NCBI RefSeq assembly: GCF_024298825.1
Contig: NZ_CP101153.1
Coordinates: forward strand, 310,001 to 374,000
DNA length: 64,000 bases
Reading direction: 5' to 3'
From: Haloglomus salinum
Lineage (GTDB): Archaea > Halobacteriota > Halobacteria > Halobacteriales > Haloarculaceae
Numbering within the stretch: position 1 is the stretch's first letter; every line of letters starts with the position of its first letter. The notes beneath the pieces are model-generated. The model was not told the origin of the DNA. It made no database searches and saw only the letters and a list, made by a program, of their open reading frames with translations. Positions 1 to 8,087 of the stretch are shown piece by piece. The position numbers and the translations under genes are program-made.

Positions 1-1195
1 GCGCGACCAGCAGTCCGTACAGTCCGAACACCGGCCGGACCGCGAACGGCACCGCGGTCCCGAACACTCCCAGGAGGGCGACGACGGCCGCGGCGACGAG
101 CCAGCAGCCCACGCCGACGAGTCCGCCAACGCCCGCGGTCGCCAGCGTCTCGCCGGCGACCAGCGTGGCCCGTGAGGTGCCAGAGACGCCGATAGCCGCG
201 AGTACCGCCCTGTACTCGGCGTCCGCGAGGACCGAGAACCCGACCGTCGTCACGAGGAACAGCGTTCCGACGACGACGGCGACGACCAGTGCCGCGGCGG
301 CCATCGCCACCGGCAGGCCGCTCTGCTGTGCCCGCGAGGTGAGCAACTCGCCGCGAGTCAACACCTGGGCGTTCGGGTACACGCCATCGAGGTCCTCGGC
401 GGCGACCGACCCGTCCGTCGAGACGAGAATCTGGTCGGCCACGTCGCCGCTCGTCCCGCCCGTGAGCCGCTGGAGTTCTGCGAGGTGGACGACCGCGACC
501 GGCAACTGCCCGATTCCCGGGCCATCGGTGGTCGCGACCGTCGAAACGGTGAACCCCTCGTCGAACTCCGTTCCGGCGACCCGCAGGCCCGTTCCGGGTT
601 CGACCTGTCCGCCCTCGGGGCCAAGCGTGCTCGCGGCACTCTCGGAGACCACCGCCTCACCGGTCCACGTGCCGTTGTACGACCCGTTCGCGTAGTACGG
701 GTCGCCCGGCGACAGGGCGTTCGTCGGGAGTCCGGCGACGCGCTGCTCGCTCGCCCCCGGAAGCACGCCGAGGACGACGACGTACTGGGGCTCCACGTCG
801 CTGTCTGCTGGCCCGAGCCGAAGCACGCCGGTGAGCACGGGCGTCGCGTCGGTGACGCCCGGTCGGGCGGTGAGGCGTTCGGTCACCGGATGGACCTGCC
901 CGAGTCGCTGCCCCTCGACGGCCGTCACGGCACTGCCCGCGGAGCCCTCGGGGAGGATCCAGTAGTCCGTCTCGTCGGTGCCGACCGTCGTCCCCGTGAC
1001 GAGGCCGGCGCTCACGCTCGTCATGACGAGCAGCAGCGCGACCGCGACGGCGACCCCACCGACGCTGAGCAGTGTCTGTCCGTCCCGCTCGCGGAGTCGG
1101 TGGCCGAGCCGCGCGGCGGCCAGCCCCGCGAGCCCGCGGAGTCTCCCGCGGCGCGTCCCCGAGTCCGCCTCGAGTTCGGACGGTCCCTCACTCAT
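1..1195 (-). CDS. FtsX-type ABC transporter permease, 3' end cut by window
   Basis: Membrane subunit of a MacB/LolCDE-like exporter. About 398 residues are visible from ATG at 1195. A first membrane segment lies near residues 36-58, followed by a long extracytoplasmic domain typical of MacB-type permeases. A second hydrophobic block begins near residue 300 (LPVAMAAAALVVAVVVGTL) and continues into the FtsX-like region, with a helix pair around VLAAIGVSGTSRATLVAGE. The start overlaps the end of the upstream ATPase gene by 8 bases, so the two are translationally coupled and encode one transporter. The substrate is not evident; lipoprotein or peptide export is usual for the family. The C-terminus lies outside the window. 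Confidence 0.88.
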   Translation of the reverse strand, partial: MSEGPSELEADSGTRRGRLRGLAGLAAARLGHRLRERDGQTLLSVGGVAVAVALLLVMTSVSAGLVTGTTVGTDETDYWILPEGSAGSAVTAVEGQRLGQVHPVTERLTARPGVTDATPVLTGVLRLGPADSDVEPQYVVVLGVLPGASEQRVAGLPTNALSPGDPYYANGSYNGTWTGEAVVSESAASTLGPEGGQVEPGTGLRVAGTEFDEGFTVSTVATTDGPGIGQLPVAVVHLAELQRLTGGTSGDVADQILVSTDGSVAAEDLDGVYPNAQVLTRGELLTSRAQQSGLPVAMAAAALVVAVVVGTLFLVTTVGFSVLADAEYRAVLAAIGVSGTSRATLVAGETLATAGVGGLVGVGCWLVAAAVVALLGVFGTAVPFAVRPVFGLYGLLVA

Positions 1196-1940
1196 CCGTC
1201 GGACCCCGATCACCGTCGGCGCCGTCCACGCGGCGCCCATCGCGTAGCTCTATGACGCGGTCGGCGGCCTCGGCCACGGCGTCGTCGTGGGAAGCGACCA
1301 CGACCGCGCGGTCGCCAGCGGCCTCGCGGAACAGCTCCAGCACCCGCTCGCCGGTCGCGGTGTCCAGTTCCCCCGTCGGCTCGTCGGCGATGACGAGCGC
1401 CGGGTCCAGCACCAGCGCCCGGGCCACGGCGACACGCTGTCGCTCACCGCCGGAGAGTTCGTCGGGCCGGTGGTCCAGCCGGTCGCCCAGCCCCACGCGT
1501 TCGAGCAACTCGTCAGCCCGCTGGTGGCGTGCTCGCCGACCGATGCCGGCCTCGACGAGCGGCAGCGCGACGTTCGAGCGGGCGGTCAGCGACGGGAACA
1601 GGTGCATCCGCTGGAACACGATGCCGATATGCTGGCGTCGGAGGCGTGTCCGGCCGCGTCGACCGACCGATTCCGTGTCCGTGCCGGCGATGCTGACACT
1701 GCCGGCGGTCGGCGTATCGAGCGCGGCGAGAAGGTGCAACAGCGTCGACTTGCCGCTCCCGCTCGCACCGACGACGGCGACGAGTTCACCGGCTTCGACG
1801 GCGAGCGAGACATCGTCCAGCGCCGTGACCGTCGGCCCGCTGTCGCCGCGGCGGTACTCGCGGCGCACCGAGCGACAGACGGCCGGCGGGTCGGTGTCGG
1901 CGGATGGAGGAGGGGAGACCGTTTCGGAGGGCTCTGACAT
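1188..1940 (-). CDS. ABC transporter ATP-binding protein (MacB/LolD type)
   Basis: 250-residue ATPase that powers the adjacent FtsX-type permease. Walker A GASGSGKST is at residues 58-66, followed by the ABC signature LSGGERQR, Walker B LVIADEP, and the D-loop and H-loop (ELDT, ASHDD). The start at 1940 was chosen over an upstream in-frame ATG at 2090 because the upstream stretch is low-complexity, would run close to the neighbouring gene's stop, and is not conserved-looking. The PTGELD following Walker B is characteristic of the LolD/MacB subfamily. The gene ends inside the permease start (GATGAGTGA overlap), a classic two-gene exporter operon. Confidence 0.93.
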   Translation of the reverse strand: MSEPSETVSPPPSADTDPPAVCRSVRREYRRGDSGPTVTALDDVSLAVEAGELVAVVGASGSGKSTLLHLLAALDTPTAGSVSIAGTDTESVGRRGRTRLRRQHIGIVFQRMHLFPSLTARSNVALPLVEAGIGRRARHQRADELLERVGLGDRLDHRPDELSGGERQRVAVARALVLDPALVIADEPTGELDTATGERVLELFREAAGDRAVVVASHDDAVAEAADRVIELRDGRRVDGADGDRGPTDE

Positions 1941-2028
1941 CGGGAAGTCTGTCGGCAATGGGCGTAGTTCGGACAAAAAGCCACCGTCGTCGGTCGGATA
2001 TCGAGCGGGCGAGTGTCGGGGGGCGTCG

Positions 2029-5000
2029 CTATGCCCCGCCGGTGTTCCCGTCCTCGTCCTCGCGGGCGAGGTAGAGCGCGGCACCCGCACCGGCGATCAG
2101 CAGGAGCAGGATGAGCGCTCCGAGCAGGATTGCCGTGTTGTCGCCACCGTCACCGGGCGGCGACGTCTCCGTCGGCCCTGTGGGCGAGGGGGTGTCCGTC
2201 GGCGTCTCGGGCGTCGGGGTCGCCGTCGGCGTCTCGGGCGTCGGCGTGACGGGTGTCGGGGTCGGCGTGACAGGCGTCGCCTCCTGTCCCGTCACGGCGA
2301 ACAGCGAGAAGCCCGGCGTCTCGGACTCGTAGATCAGCGTCCCGCTGGACTCGCGGACGAGCGTGGTGTCGAGCGGCTGCCACTCGCCGTCGTTGAAGCG
2401 GTACATCCGGATGGTCTCGGCGTCGGCGCCGAGGTCGGCGAGCTGTGACCGCTCGACCTCGAACTGGATGGTGGCGCCCTGGTCACGGAGTTGTTCGGGC
2501 ACGGTGATATCCAGCGTCCGCACAGAGAGGCCCGGGGGCTGCGGCGTCCCACGCGGAACCCGGTTGAGCTGGTCGACGTTCGCGCGGCCTTCGGCGGCCT
2601 CGGGGAACGTGATCTCTCGGACCGATGTTCTCGGGAACCGAACCTGTACGCCGGGTTTGCGACTGTTCTGGTCGAAGACGCGCGAGGAACTCCGGTCCTC
2701 GACGTCCTGCGGGAGGACCGTCACGAGTCCGGCGGACTGCCCGTTGACACGCACCGGGAAGCGGCCCGCCTCGGTGAACGTCAGCGGGATCTCGAGGGTC
2801 CTGGTTTCCCCGGCGGCGAGGGAGATCGTTCTGGTCGCCCGCCGGTCGCCCCTGACCCTGACGGCGATTTTCTGCTCCAGCAGCGCCGCGTTGCTCCGGT
2901 TGTTCCGCACGGTCACCGTCACCGTGGTGGTGTTCCCCGGTGCGATCCGGTCCGGGCTCACCGAGGTGTCGACCACGACGAATGGTGAGCTGGGTTGAGC
3001 GGGGGCAGCACCGCCTCCCCCACCGCCGCCACCGCCGCCGTCGCCGTCGCCATCGTCTTCGTCTTCATCATCGCCATCGTCGCCACCGGTGTCCGGCGCT
3101 TCGATGGTCAGGGTTCCCGTGGCCGTACTGAAACTCCCGTACCCCTCGCCCTGCTGGGCGAGGTAGACGAACTGGTACGTCCCGGTTGCGAAGTTCTCGT
3201 CCGTGGCAACCTGGACGGTCGGGGTCGAACCTGGGGAGGCTGAAATCGACTTCCCCGACGCGTTCACCACGGTGGTCACCGACTTCGGCTTGACGTACTC
3301 CGGACCGAGCAGCGACTGCTCTCCCTCCGAAATCCCGTCGAGCGTGAGATCGAGCGTCTGCCCGTACAACGTCTCGTCGACCGATATCGGTTCCTCGAAG
3401 TTGGTGGTCCCGCTGATCGCTCGGATGCTGGTTTTGACCGTCACATCGGACGTTGAGACCGACTGCGAGAGCACGTCATCGAGTGTGACACCCGAGTCGA
3501 GGATGACATCCACGAACGCGTCACTGACCGCGTCACGGTCGTAGACGGCGATTGCGTGGGTCGTATCCTCGGGCCCCGTGAGCCCCGAGTCGAGCGTGAA
3601 CTCGACCGGGTCACCAGCAGTCACCGTCGACGATGTCGGTGTGGCGCTCCCCTGCGCCTCCTGTACGGGAACGACCGTCGTGCCGATGATATCGATACCG
3701 CCCTGAACCTTGACCTCGTTGTCGGTCGTGTCCGGGTCGGTCAGCCCCTCACCGAACTGTGGCTGAACCAGAACGAACGCGACTGGGCCCGACGATGGCG
3801 GGTTGTACGTCGGGTTGGTGGCGAACGTGCCGTCAGACTGGATCGTGAGAGAGCTCCCGTACAGCTTCGTGTTCGTCGCGTCGGTCTGCAGCGTCACGGT
3901 GCCCGTCGCGTTGTCGAAGGACCCTCCGGTCAACAGGTCGGACTGGCTCGTCGAGCTGACGCCCTCGAGAATCAGCAGCTGGGCTGTGCCGGAGCGGTCG
4001 GTGGTATCCGCACCGTCAACGTTGGAATATTCGAGCGTAAGGGGCTGACCCTTCTGATAGACGGTCAGCTTGTTCTTGTTGATCTCCACAGCAGTCCCAC
4101 CTTGCTGCTTGACGGAGATGGTCGGAATCGGAGCACTGGTCGCCGCCGAGCCGGTCGTTCCACGAAGGGGCAACCCTGCCCGGTTCCACACACAGGTCGG
4201 GAGCGCTGCCTCGACCGAGACCCCGCGGATCTCCGTGGGATAGTTGTCCAGTTCCGAGGAGAGCGAGTCGAACGCGCTCGTGAACTGGCTCCCGCTGCAG
4301 ACGTTCGACTTGCCGAGCCACGGGTCGAAGGCGACATTGCCCGTAATCCCCTGCCCGGTTCCTGGCCCAATTCCACTGGGACCACTGTCGTCGGCAAAGT
4401 AGTTCTGGCGGGCGACGAACTCAGACGACAGTTCGCTATCGACTGCTGTCAGCGTCGTCGAATCCGAGGTCCCGTCCTGGAAGAAGTTGAATGCGAGCCG
4501 GATACCGCTCGGATTGAAATCTCCGCTGCTTGTCGTAAGGTAGACGCCCTGGGTATTGTTCTGTATAAGATTGAGGTAGACGTTGGCCTCGGTCCCGGGG
4601 TCACCGCCGCTGTAGGTGGACCCACTGAATTCGATTGCGGTTGAATCAACAGAATCTGACCCCTCATCGTCTTTCCCGTTGAGGAGGTTCTCCGTGATGG
4701 TTACGCCGCTGATGCTAGTTGGAGCCGAAATATCGATACCGCGTTCGTAACTGACGATTCCGTTCTTCTTGACAGTTACATCAGTGGGGTCGGAGAGGAT
4801 GATACCGTCCGTGACCTCGCCGATCTTGTTGTCGGTAATCTCGGTCGTGCCGGAACTGCTGGTGCTCGACAGTTTGATTCCCGTGTCGACGTTTCCAACG
4901 AGGTTGTTCCTGATTGCGACATCACCGGAACTCGCCACGTCGATACCGGTGGTGCTGCCTCCGTCGAATTCACCGATGTCCGAGTGGTTAACTGTGAGTC

Positions 5001-5466
5001 CAGTCACACCGCTGGCAGAGATGCCGGTGCCGGTGTAGCCGGTGATGGTGAAGCCCTCGTTCCCAGCCTGTGCGCCGGCACCGATGGTCACGTCGGCGGC
5101 CTGCACGTCGAACGCCGTAGAGTAGTCCGTCGGTGCGGTCGGCGTGTTCCCGACCATCTTCACCCCGTCCTCGTAGGTGACGATGGTGATCGACTCGTCG
5201 ATGGTCACCGGTTCGGTGTACGTTCCACTGCAGACGAGCACCGTGTCATCAGTTTGCGCGTTCCCGACGGCATTCTGGATGTTGAGGTACTCTTCGGAAT
5301 CAGTGACGCCTGGTACGCCACATGCTGTTCCGGGGTTCGGATCAACAACCAGTGTATCCCCCCCACTCGGTGCGGCCGCCACGTGGCCCGCACCGAACGC
5401 GAGCACCCCCGCGAGCGCGGACACGAGCAGCAGGAAGGATAGCGTAACTGCTCTCAGACGAGACAT
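2029..5466 (-). CDS. Large secreted surface protein: beta-helix, CARDB-like, PGF-pre-PGF domain, C-terminal anchor
   Basis: 1145 residues. A Sec signal peptide occupies about residues 1-32 (SFLLLVSALAGVLAFGAGHVAAA). Residues ~50-390 show short repeated units rich in N, G, T and I (ITDNKIGEV, IRNNLVGNV), typical of a right-handed parallel beta-helix. A D/E/G-rich linker with a run of Gly begins near 792. Residues ~827-920 resemble a CARDB/adhesion beta-sandwich. Residues ~935-1060 match the haloarchaeal PGF-pre-PGF domain, ending with YESETPGFSLFAVTGQ. A Thr/Pro stalk (1062-1108) and a membrane helix (1111-1133) with an acidic tail follow. There is no PGF motif before the helix, so anchoring is probably a plain membrane helix. 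Likely an S-layer-associated adhesin or scaffold and a candidate glycosylation target. Confidence 0.85.
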   Translation of the reverse strand: MSRLRAVTLSFLLLVSALAGVLAFGAGHVAAAPSGGDTLVVDPNPGTACGVPGVTDSEEYLNIQNAVGNAQTDDTVLVCSGTYTEPVTIDESITIVTYEDGVKMVGNTPTAPTDYSTAFDVQAADVTIGAGAQAGNEGFTITGYTGTGISASGVTGLTVNHSDIGEFDGGSTTGIDVASSGDVAIRNNLVGNVDTGIKLSSTSSSGTTEITDNKIGEVTDGIILSDPTDVTVKKNGIVSYERGIDISAPTSISGVTITENLLNGKDDEGSDSVDSTAIEFSGSTYSGGDPGTEANVYLNLIQNNTQGVYLTTSSGDFNPSGIRLAFNFFQDGTSDSTTLTAVDSELSSEFVARQNYFADDSGPSGIGPGTGQGITGNVAFDPWLGKSNVCSGSQFTSAFDSLSSELDNYPTEIRGVSVEAALPTCVWNRAGLPLRGTTGSAATSAPIPTISVKQQGGTAVEINKNKLTVYQKGQPLTLEYSNVDGADTTDRSGTAQLLILEGVSSTSQSDLLTGGSFDNATGTVTLQTDATNTKLYGSSLTIQSDGTFATNPTYNPPSSGPVAFVLVQPQFGEGLTDPDTTDNEVKVQGGIDIIGTTVVPVQEAQGSATPTSSTVTAGDPVEFTLDSGLTGPEDTTHAIAVYDRDAVSDAFVDVILDSGVTLDDVLSQSVSTSDVTVKTSIRAISGTTNFEEPISVDETLYGQTLDLTLDGISEGEQSLLGPEYVKPKSVTTVVNASGKSISASPGSTPTVQVATDENFATGTYQFVYLAQQGEGYGSFSTATGTLTIEAPDTGGDDGDDEDEDDGDGDGGGGGGGGGGAAPAQPSSPFVVVDTSVSPDRIAPGNTTTVTVTVRNNRSNAALLEQKIAVRVRGDRRATRTISLAAGETRTLEIPLTFTEAGRFPVRVNGQSAGLVTVLPQDVEDRSSSRVFDQNSRKPGVQVRFPRTSVREITFPEAAEGRANVDQLNRVPRGTPQPPGLSVRTLDITVPEQLRDQGATIQFEVERSQLADLGADAETIRMYRFNDGEWQPLDTTLVRESSGTLIYESETPGFSLFAVTGQEATPVTPTPTPVTPTPETPTATPTPETPTDTPSPTGPTETSPPGDGGDNTAILLGALILLLLIAGAGAALYLAREDEDGNTGGA

Positions 5467-5593
5467 TTTCGAAAGATAAGTCAGAAGGCTAGTAGAAAAC
5501 AGTTTGGGTACGACAGGCGCACACTTGTTCTATCGCCCCCGAAGCAGGGGCAATACGATTCGTGGTTACGCCGTTCGCCGAGAGCGACAGAGT

Positions 5594-5601
5594 AGATTTA
5601 T
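5594..5601 (+). promoter_or_regulatory. TATA-like box for the 5629 surface-protein gene
   Basis: A/T-rich octamer (GATTTATG region) centred about 30 bases before ATG 5629 in otherwise GC-rich DNA. The spacing fits an archaeal TATA box with a nearly leaderless transcript. Confidence 0.45.
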
Positions 5602-5628
5602 GCCCCCGACGGCATCCAGAAACACGTG

Positions 5629-6840
5629 ATGAGACGAGTCCCCGTCCTCCTCACTGTGGCGGTTCTGGTGATCGCTTCGGTCTCCGGAGCGAGCGCCGCC
5701 CTCCAGCAGACCTCCACGGCGAGCATGGCATCTCCGACAGTCAGCACCCAGTCTGGTACGTACGACATCGATGTCGCCGGAAGTACGGACATACCGACGC
5801 GAGAGGTCACGGTAAGCGGGTCGACGTACACCGTCGATGCGATTGCACAACAAGAGAGTGAGGGAAGTATTTCCATATCGATCACTGCTGAATCTGATCA
5901 GTACGATATCATCTTGAAGAGGGCAGACAATACAAATATCGAGAAAATAGGCGATGAAAATGATGGTTCGAACATCGACTATACTATTCCGGATCTCGGG
6001 CCCTCGACATACTACATCGTAATCAACTCCGATAGTAAGACGCAGGCGATTCACCCGCTCGTAATCAAAGGGTACTCGGTCACAGCATCGGCAGCAGATA
6101 ACTCCGTGGAGCGGGGCACCTCGGTCGACGTAACTGTGGATATCGAACAGGTCGACCCCGATGCAGCGGCTCCCCACGCTGTCCAGGCCGTTATCGGGAA
6201 CGAGACCGACCTGGTTCGTGTCGAGGCGACGGAACAGACAGGAACGACCTACGAAGCCACGGTCCCCACTGATGAGCTATCTTCGGGGTCCTATGCGTTG
6301 TATGGCGTCGTCCGGGGACCTAACGAGACCAGTTCGGAAGAGAAGGAGGCGCTCGGCGTCAGCGACCGTCACGACGTGACCATCGAGTCGGCCGCGACGC
6401 CGACCGATACGCCGACCGACGCGCCATCGTCCGGTGGCGGCAGCGACTCTGACGATGGTGATTCGAACGGCGGGGGGTCCAGCGGCGGCGGCTCGTCGGG
6501 CGGCTCATCCGGTTCCGATGCGACGCCGACCGCGACACCGACGCCGACCGACAACGTGACGGCGACGCCCACGGAGACAGCCACGCCGACGCTGACCGCT
6601 ACGGCGACGCCGACCGCAACCCCCACGCCGACCACCACGGCGACTCCGACCGTGACCGCGACGGCCACTGCGACCCCCACACCGACCGATGACGGGGTCA
6701 TCACTCCCGCGACACCGACCGAGGACGGCCCCGGAACGGAGACGACGAGCGACGGTCAGTCCGGCTTCGGCACCGTCGTGGCTGCCGTGGCACTGCTCGC
6801 GGGAGCGCTGCTGCTGACGCGTCGCCGGACGGAGTCCTGA
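5629..6840 (+). CDS. Surface protein with Thr-Pro stalk and PGF-CTERM-like sorting tail
   Basis: 403 residues from ATG 5629; GTG at 5626 is an alternative start. A signal peptide (VPVLLTVAVLVIASVSGASA) precedes a beta-rich extracellular region, with a second domain near residues 145-250 that looks like an Ig-like fold. A Gly/Ser linker and a long TPT/TAT repeat stalk follow, then the C-terminal SGFGTVVAAVALLAGALLLTRRR. That tail matches the archaeosortase A substrate pattern (PGF, hydrophobic helix, Arg cluster), but the first residue is Ser instead of Pro. A TATA-like AGATTTA lies about 30 bases upstream, so the transcript is nearly leaderless. Expected at the cell surface, perhaps lipid-anchored after archaeosortase cleavage. 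Confidence 0.85.
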   Translation: MRRVPVLLTVAVLVIASVSGASAALQQTSTASMASPTVSTQSGTYDIDVAGSTDIPTREVTVSGSTYTVDAIAQQESEGSISISITAESDQYDIILKRADNTNIEKIGDENDGSNIDYTIPDLGPSTYYIVINSDSKTQAIHPLVIKGYSVTASAADNSVERGTSVDVTVDIEQVDPDAAAPHAVQAVIGNETDLVRVEATEQTGTTYEATVPTDELSSGSYALYGVVRGPNETSSEEKEALGVSDRHDVTIESAATPTDTPTDAPSSGGGSDSDDGDSNGGGSSGGGSSGGSSGSDATPTATPTPTDNVTATPTETATPTLTATATPTATPTPTTTATPTVTATATATPTPTDDGVITPATPTEDGPGTETTSDGQSGFGTVVAAVALLAGALLLTRRRTES

Positions 6841-6858
6841 TAGAGTTGCGAGCGCATA

Positions 6859-7180
6859 CCTCCGCCTTCAGGCAGAGGTCAAGCGACACTCGGCCCGTTT
6901 GTCAGTAACATTCAAGCCTGTGGCGCGGGTGCTCCGCAATGCTACGAATTCGGTGAGAGCCGTTCCCGAACCACAAGGGATGGTGAATCGCGGTGGTTCA
7001 CACGGCGATGACATGGGATTCGATGGGGCGTCATTGACCGCACCACAGCCCTACGAGGGAGACAAACGAGAGTTCCCCCGGTGTGTCGCCGGTTCCCTCC
7101 GAGTGCGGGTTGGAACCGAAGGGCGACGGCCGCCCGAATCCGATGGTCGGATTCCTCCGCCTTCAGAAGGAGGAGGTCAA
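6859..7180 (+). repeat. Two direct copies of a hairpin resembling an IS200/IS605 right end, flanking ~300 bp relic DNA
   Basis: The interval 6841-7263 has no convincing gene. CCTCCGCCTTCAG occurs at 6859-6871 and 7154-7166, and both copies are followed shortly by GAGGTCAA (6875-6882, 7173-7180). Each copy folds into a small hairpin (stem CCTC/GAGG plus GCC/GGC, loop TTCA in the first; CTCC plus CCTT/AAGG in the second). Haloarchaeal IS200/IS605 (tnpB-only) elements commonly end in hairpins of this type, so the block is probably a decayed element or non-autonomous derivative. The DNA between the copies has one open frame (6899-7231) but no TnpB motif was recognised in it. Confidence 0.5.
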
Positions 7181-7263
7181 TCCACCAGTAATCCGTGCTC
7201 TGGCCGGAGAACTATAATCAATACTAGATAAGTGTAATATAACAGTTTCGTAGATATGAGTGT

Positions 7264-7545
7264 ATGACACAGGACGGGGAAAACCCGCTCCCGGTATCAC
7301 GGCGGAGTTTCGTCACGGCGACCGCGGTGGTCGCGACCGCGACGGCGGGCTGTGGGGACCCGACACAGCAGTCGTTCGAGGCATCGGCCGTCGGGCTTCC
7401 CGACACCCACCACGACCCTCTCGAGGTGACCGAGACGGCGCTCGAGGACCTGAGCATGTCGTTCGACGGGCCGGCCGGGAGCCGGGTCGAGCTCACGAAC
7501 CACGCCGGGGTCTACGACCGGACCGTCGGGACGGGGGGGCAGTGA
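7264..7545 (+). CDS. Short twin-arginine lipoprotein, resembles N-terminal part of DUF6517 proteins
   Basis: 93 residues. The N-terminus contains a twin-arginine motif (SRRSFVTATA) followed by a hydrophobic stretch and the lipobox TAGC, so the product should be exported folded and lipid-anchored at that Cys. The rest (SFEASAVGLPD, VELTNHAGVYDRTVG) resembles, from memory, the first third of haloarchaeal DUF6517 lipoproteins, which normally continue into a region containing an FSTP motif. Here a stop follows immediately. The missing part has a counterpart at the end of the gene at 8088. The stop is one base before the next ATG, so the gene is in an operon with the tail-tube gene at 7547. Confidence 0.75.
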   Translation: MTQDGENPLPVSRRSFVTATAVVATATAGCGDPTQQSFEASAVGLPDTHHDPLEVTETALEDLSMSFDGPAGSRVELTNHAGVYDRTVGTGGQ

Positions 7546-7546
7546 G

Positions 7547-7993
7547 ATGGCGGACCGACACGGGCCCCTCCGGACCGGCCGGTTCGTGGTGGAGGTCGGG
7601 GGCGTCGAGGTCTCGGGCTTCCAGGTCGTCGACCTCCCGGCACGCTCCACGAAGGTGCAGGAGTACAGGGAGGGCTCCGACTCGGACCGGCAGCGCAAAC
7701 TCACGGGGCAGACGGAGTACGAGGACCTGACGATGGTCCGTGGGGCGAGAAAGGACGATGCCTCGCTGTACGACTGGCGCAAGGCCATCGAGCAGGGCAA
7801 GATGGAGGAGGGCCGGAAGGACCTCGCCGTGGTCCTGCAGGACGAGAACGGTGAGGAGGCGATCCGCTGGGAGTTCACGAACGCGTGGCCCAAGCGATAC
7901 GAACCGCCGAGGCTCGACGCGACCGCCGAGGGCGGCGGTGTCGCGACCGAATCGGTCACCGTCGTCTTCGACGAGATGCAGCGACCGGAGTAG
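7547..7993 (+). CDS. Phage/contractile-system tail tube protein (T4 gp19-like)
   Basis: 148 residues, about the length of a single-domain tube protein. Hallmarks of the gp19/conserved tail-region family: PLRTGRFVVEVGGVEVSGF near the N-terminus, EYREGSDSDRQRKLTGQTEYEDL, a YDWRKAIEQGK segment, and WEFTNAWPKRYEPPRLDAT near the C-terminus. In phage tails and extracellular contractile injection systems these proteins stack as hexamers into the inner tube. No sheath, baseplate, spike or AAA+ gene is nearby, so the role here is open. The gene begins one base after the lipoprotein gene ends and is followed after 94 bases by a second gp19-like gene that is near-identical over several stretches. Confidence 0.88.
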   Translation: MADRHGPLRTGRFVVEVGGVEVSGFQVVDLPARSTKVQEYREGSDSDRQRKLTGQTEYEDLTMVRGARKDDASLYDWRKAIEQGKMEEGRKDLAVVLQDENGEEAIRWEFTNAWPKRYEPPRLDATAEGGGVATESVTVVFDEMQRPE

Positions 7994-8045
7994 GGAGGAC
8001 CGTGTACACCAATCGCCCACGCGCGAGGACCGCGGCCGGTCCCAC

Positions 8046-8075
8046 GCGATACGATGCCGAGCGATACGATGCCGA
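8046..8075 (+). repeat. 15-bp tandem duplication before the second tail-tube gene
   Basis: GCGATACGATGCCGA is present twice back to back (8046-8060 and 8061-8075), and a partial third unit (TACGG) follows. It lies in the short gap between the two tail-tube genes, ending 12 bases before ATG 8088. It may be a replication-slippage product or a spacer element. Confidence 0.8.
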
Positions 8076-8087
8076 TACGGAGGACGC

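Noticed and set aside
6400-6720. Thr-Pro codon repeats as a possible CRISPR or tandem-repeat array
   Set aside because: The repeats are codon-level degenerate and in frame with a surface-protein stalk; there are no regular repeat-spacer units.
6899-7231. 110-codon plus-strand frame as a gene
   Set aside because: Lies between two IS-end-like hairpins, has no recognised motif, and its ends coincide with the repeat sequence.
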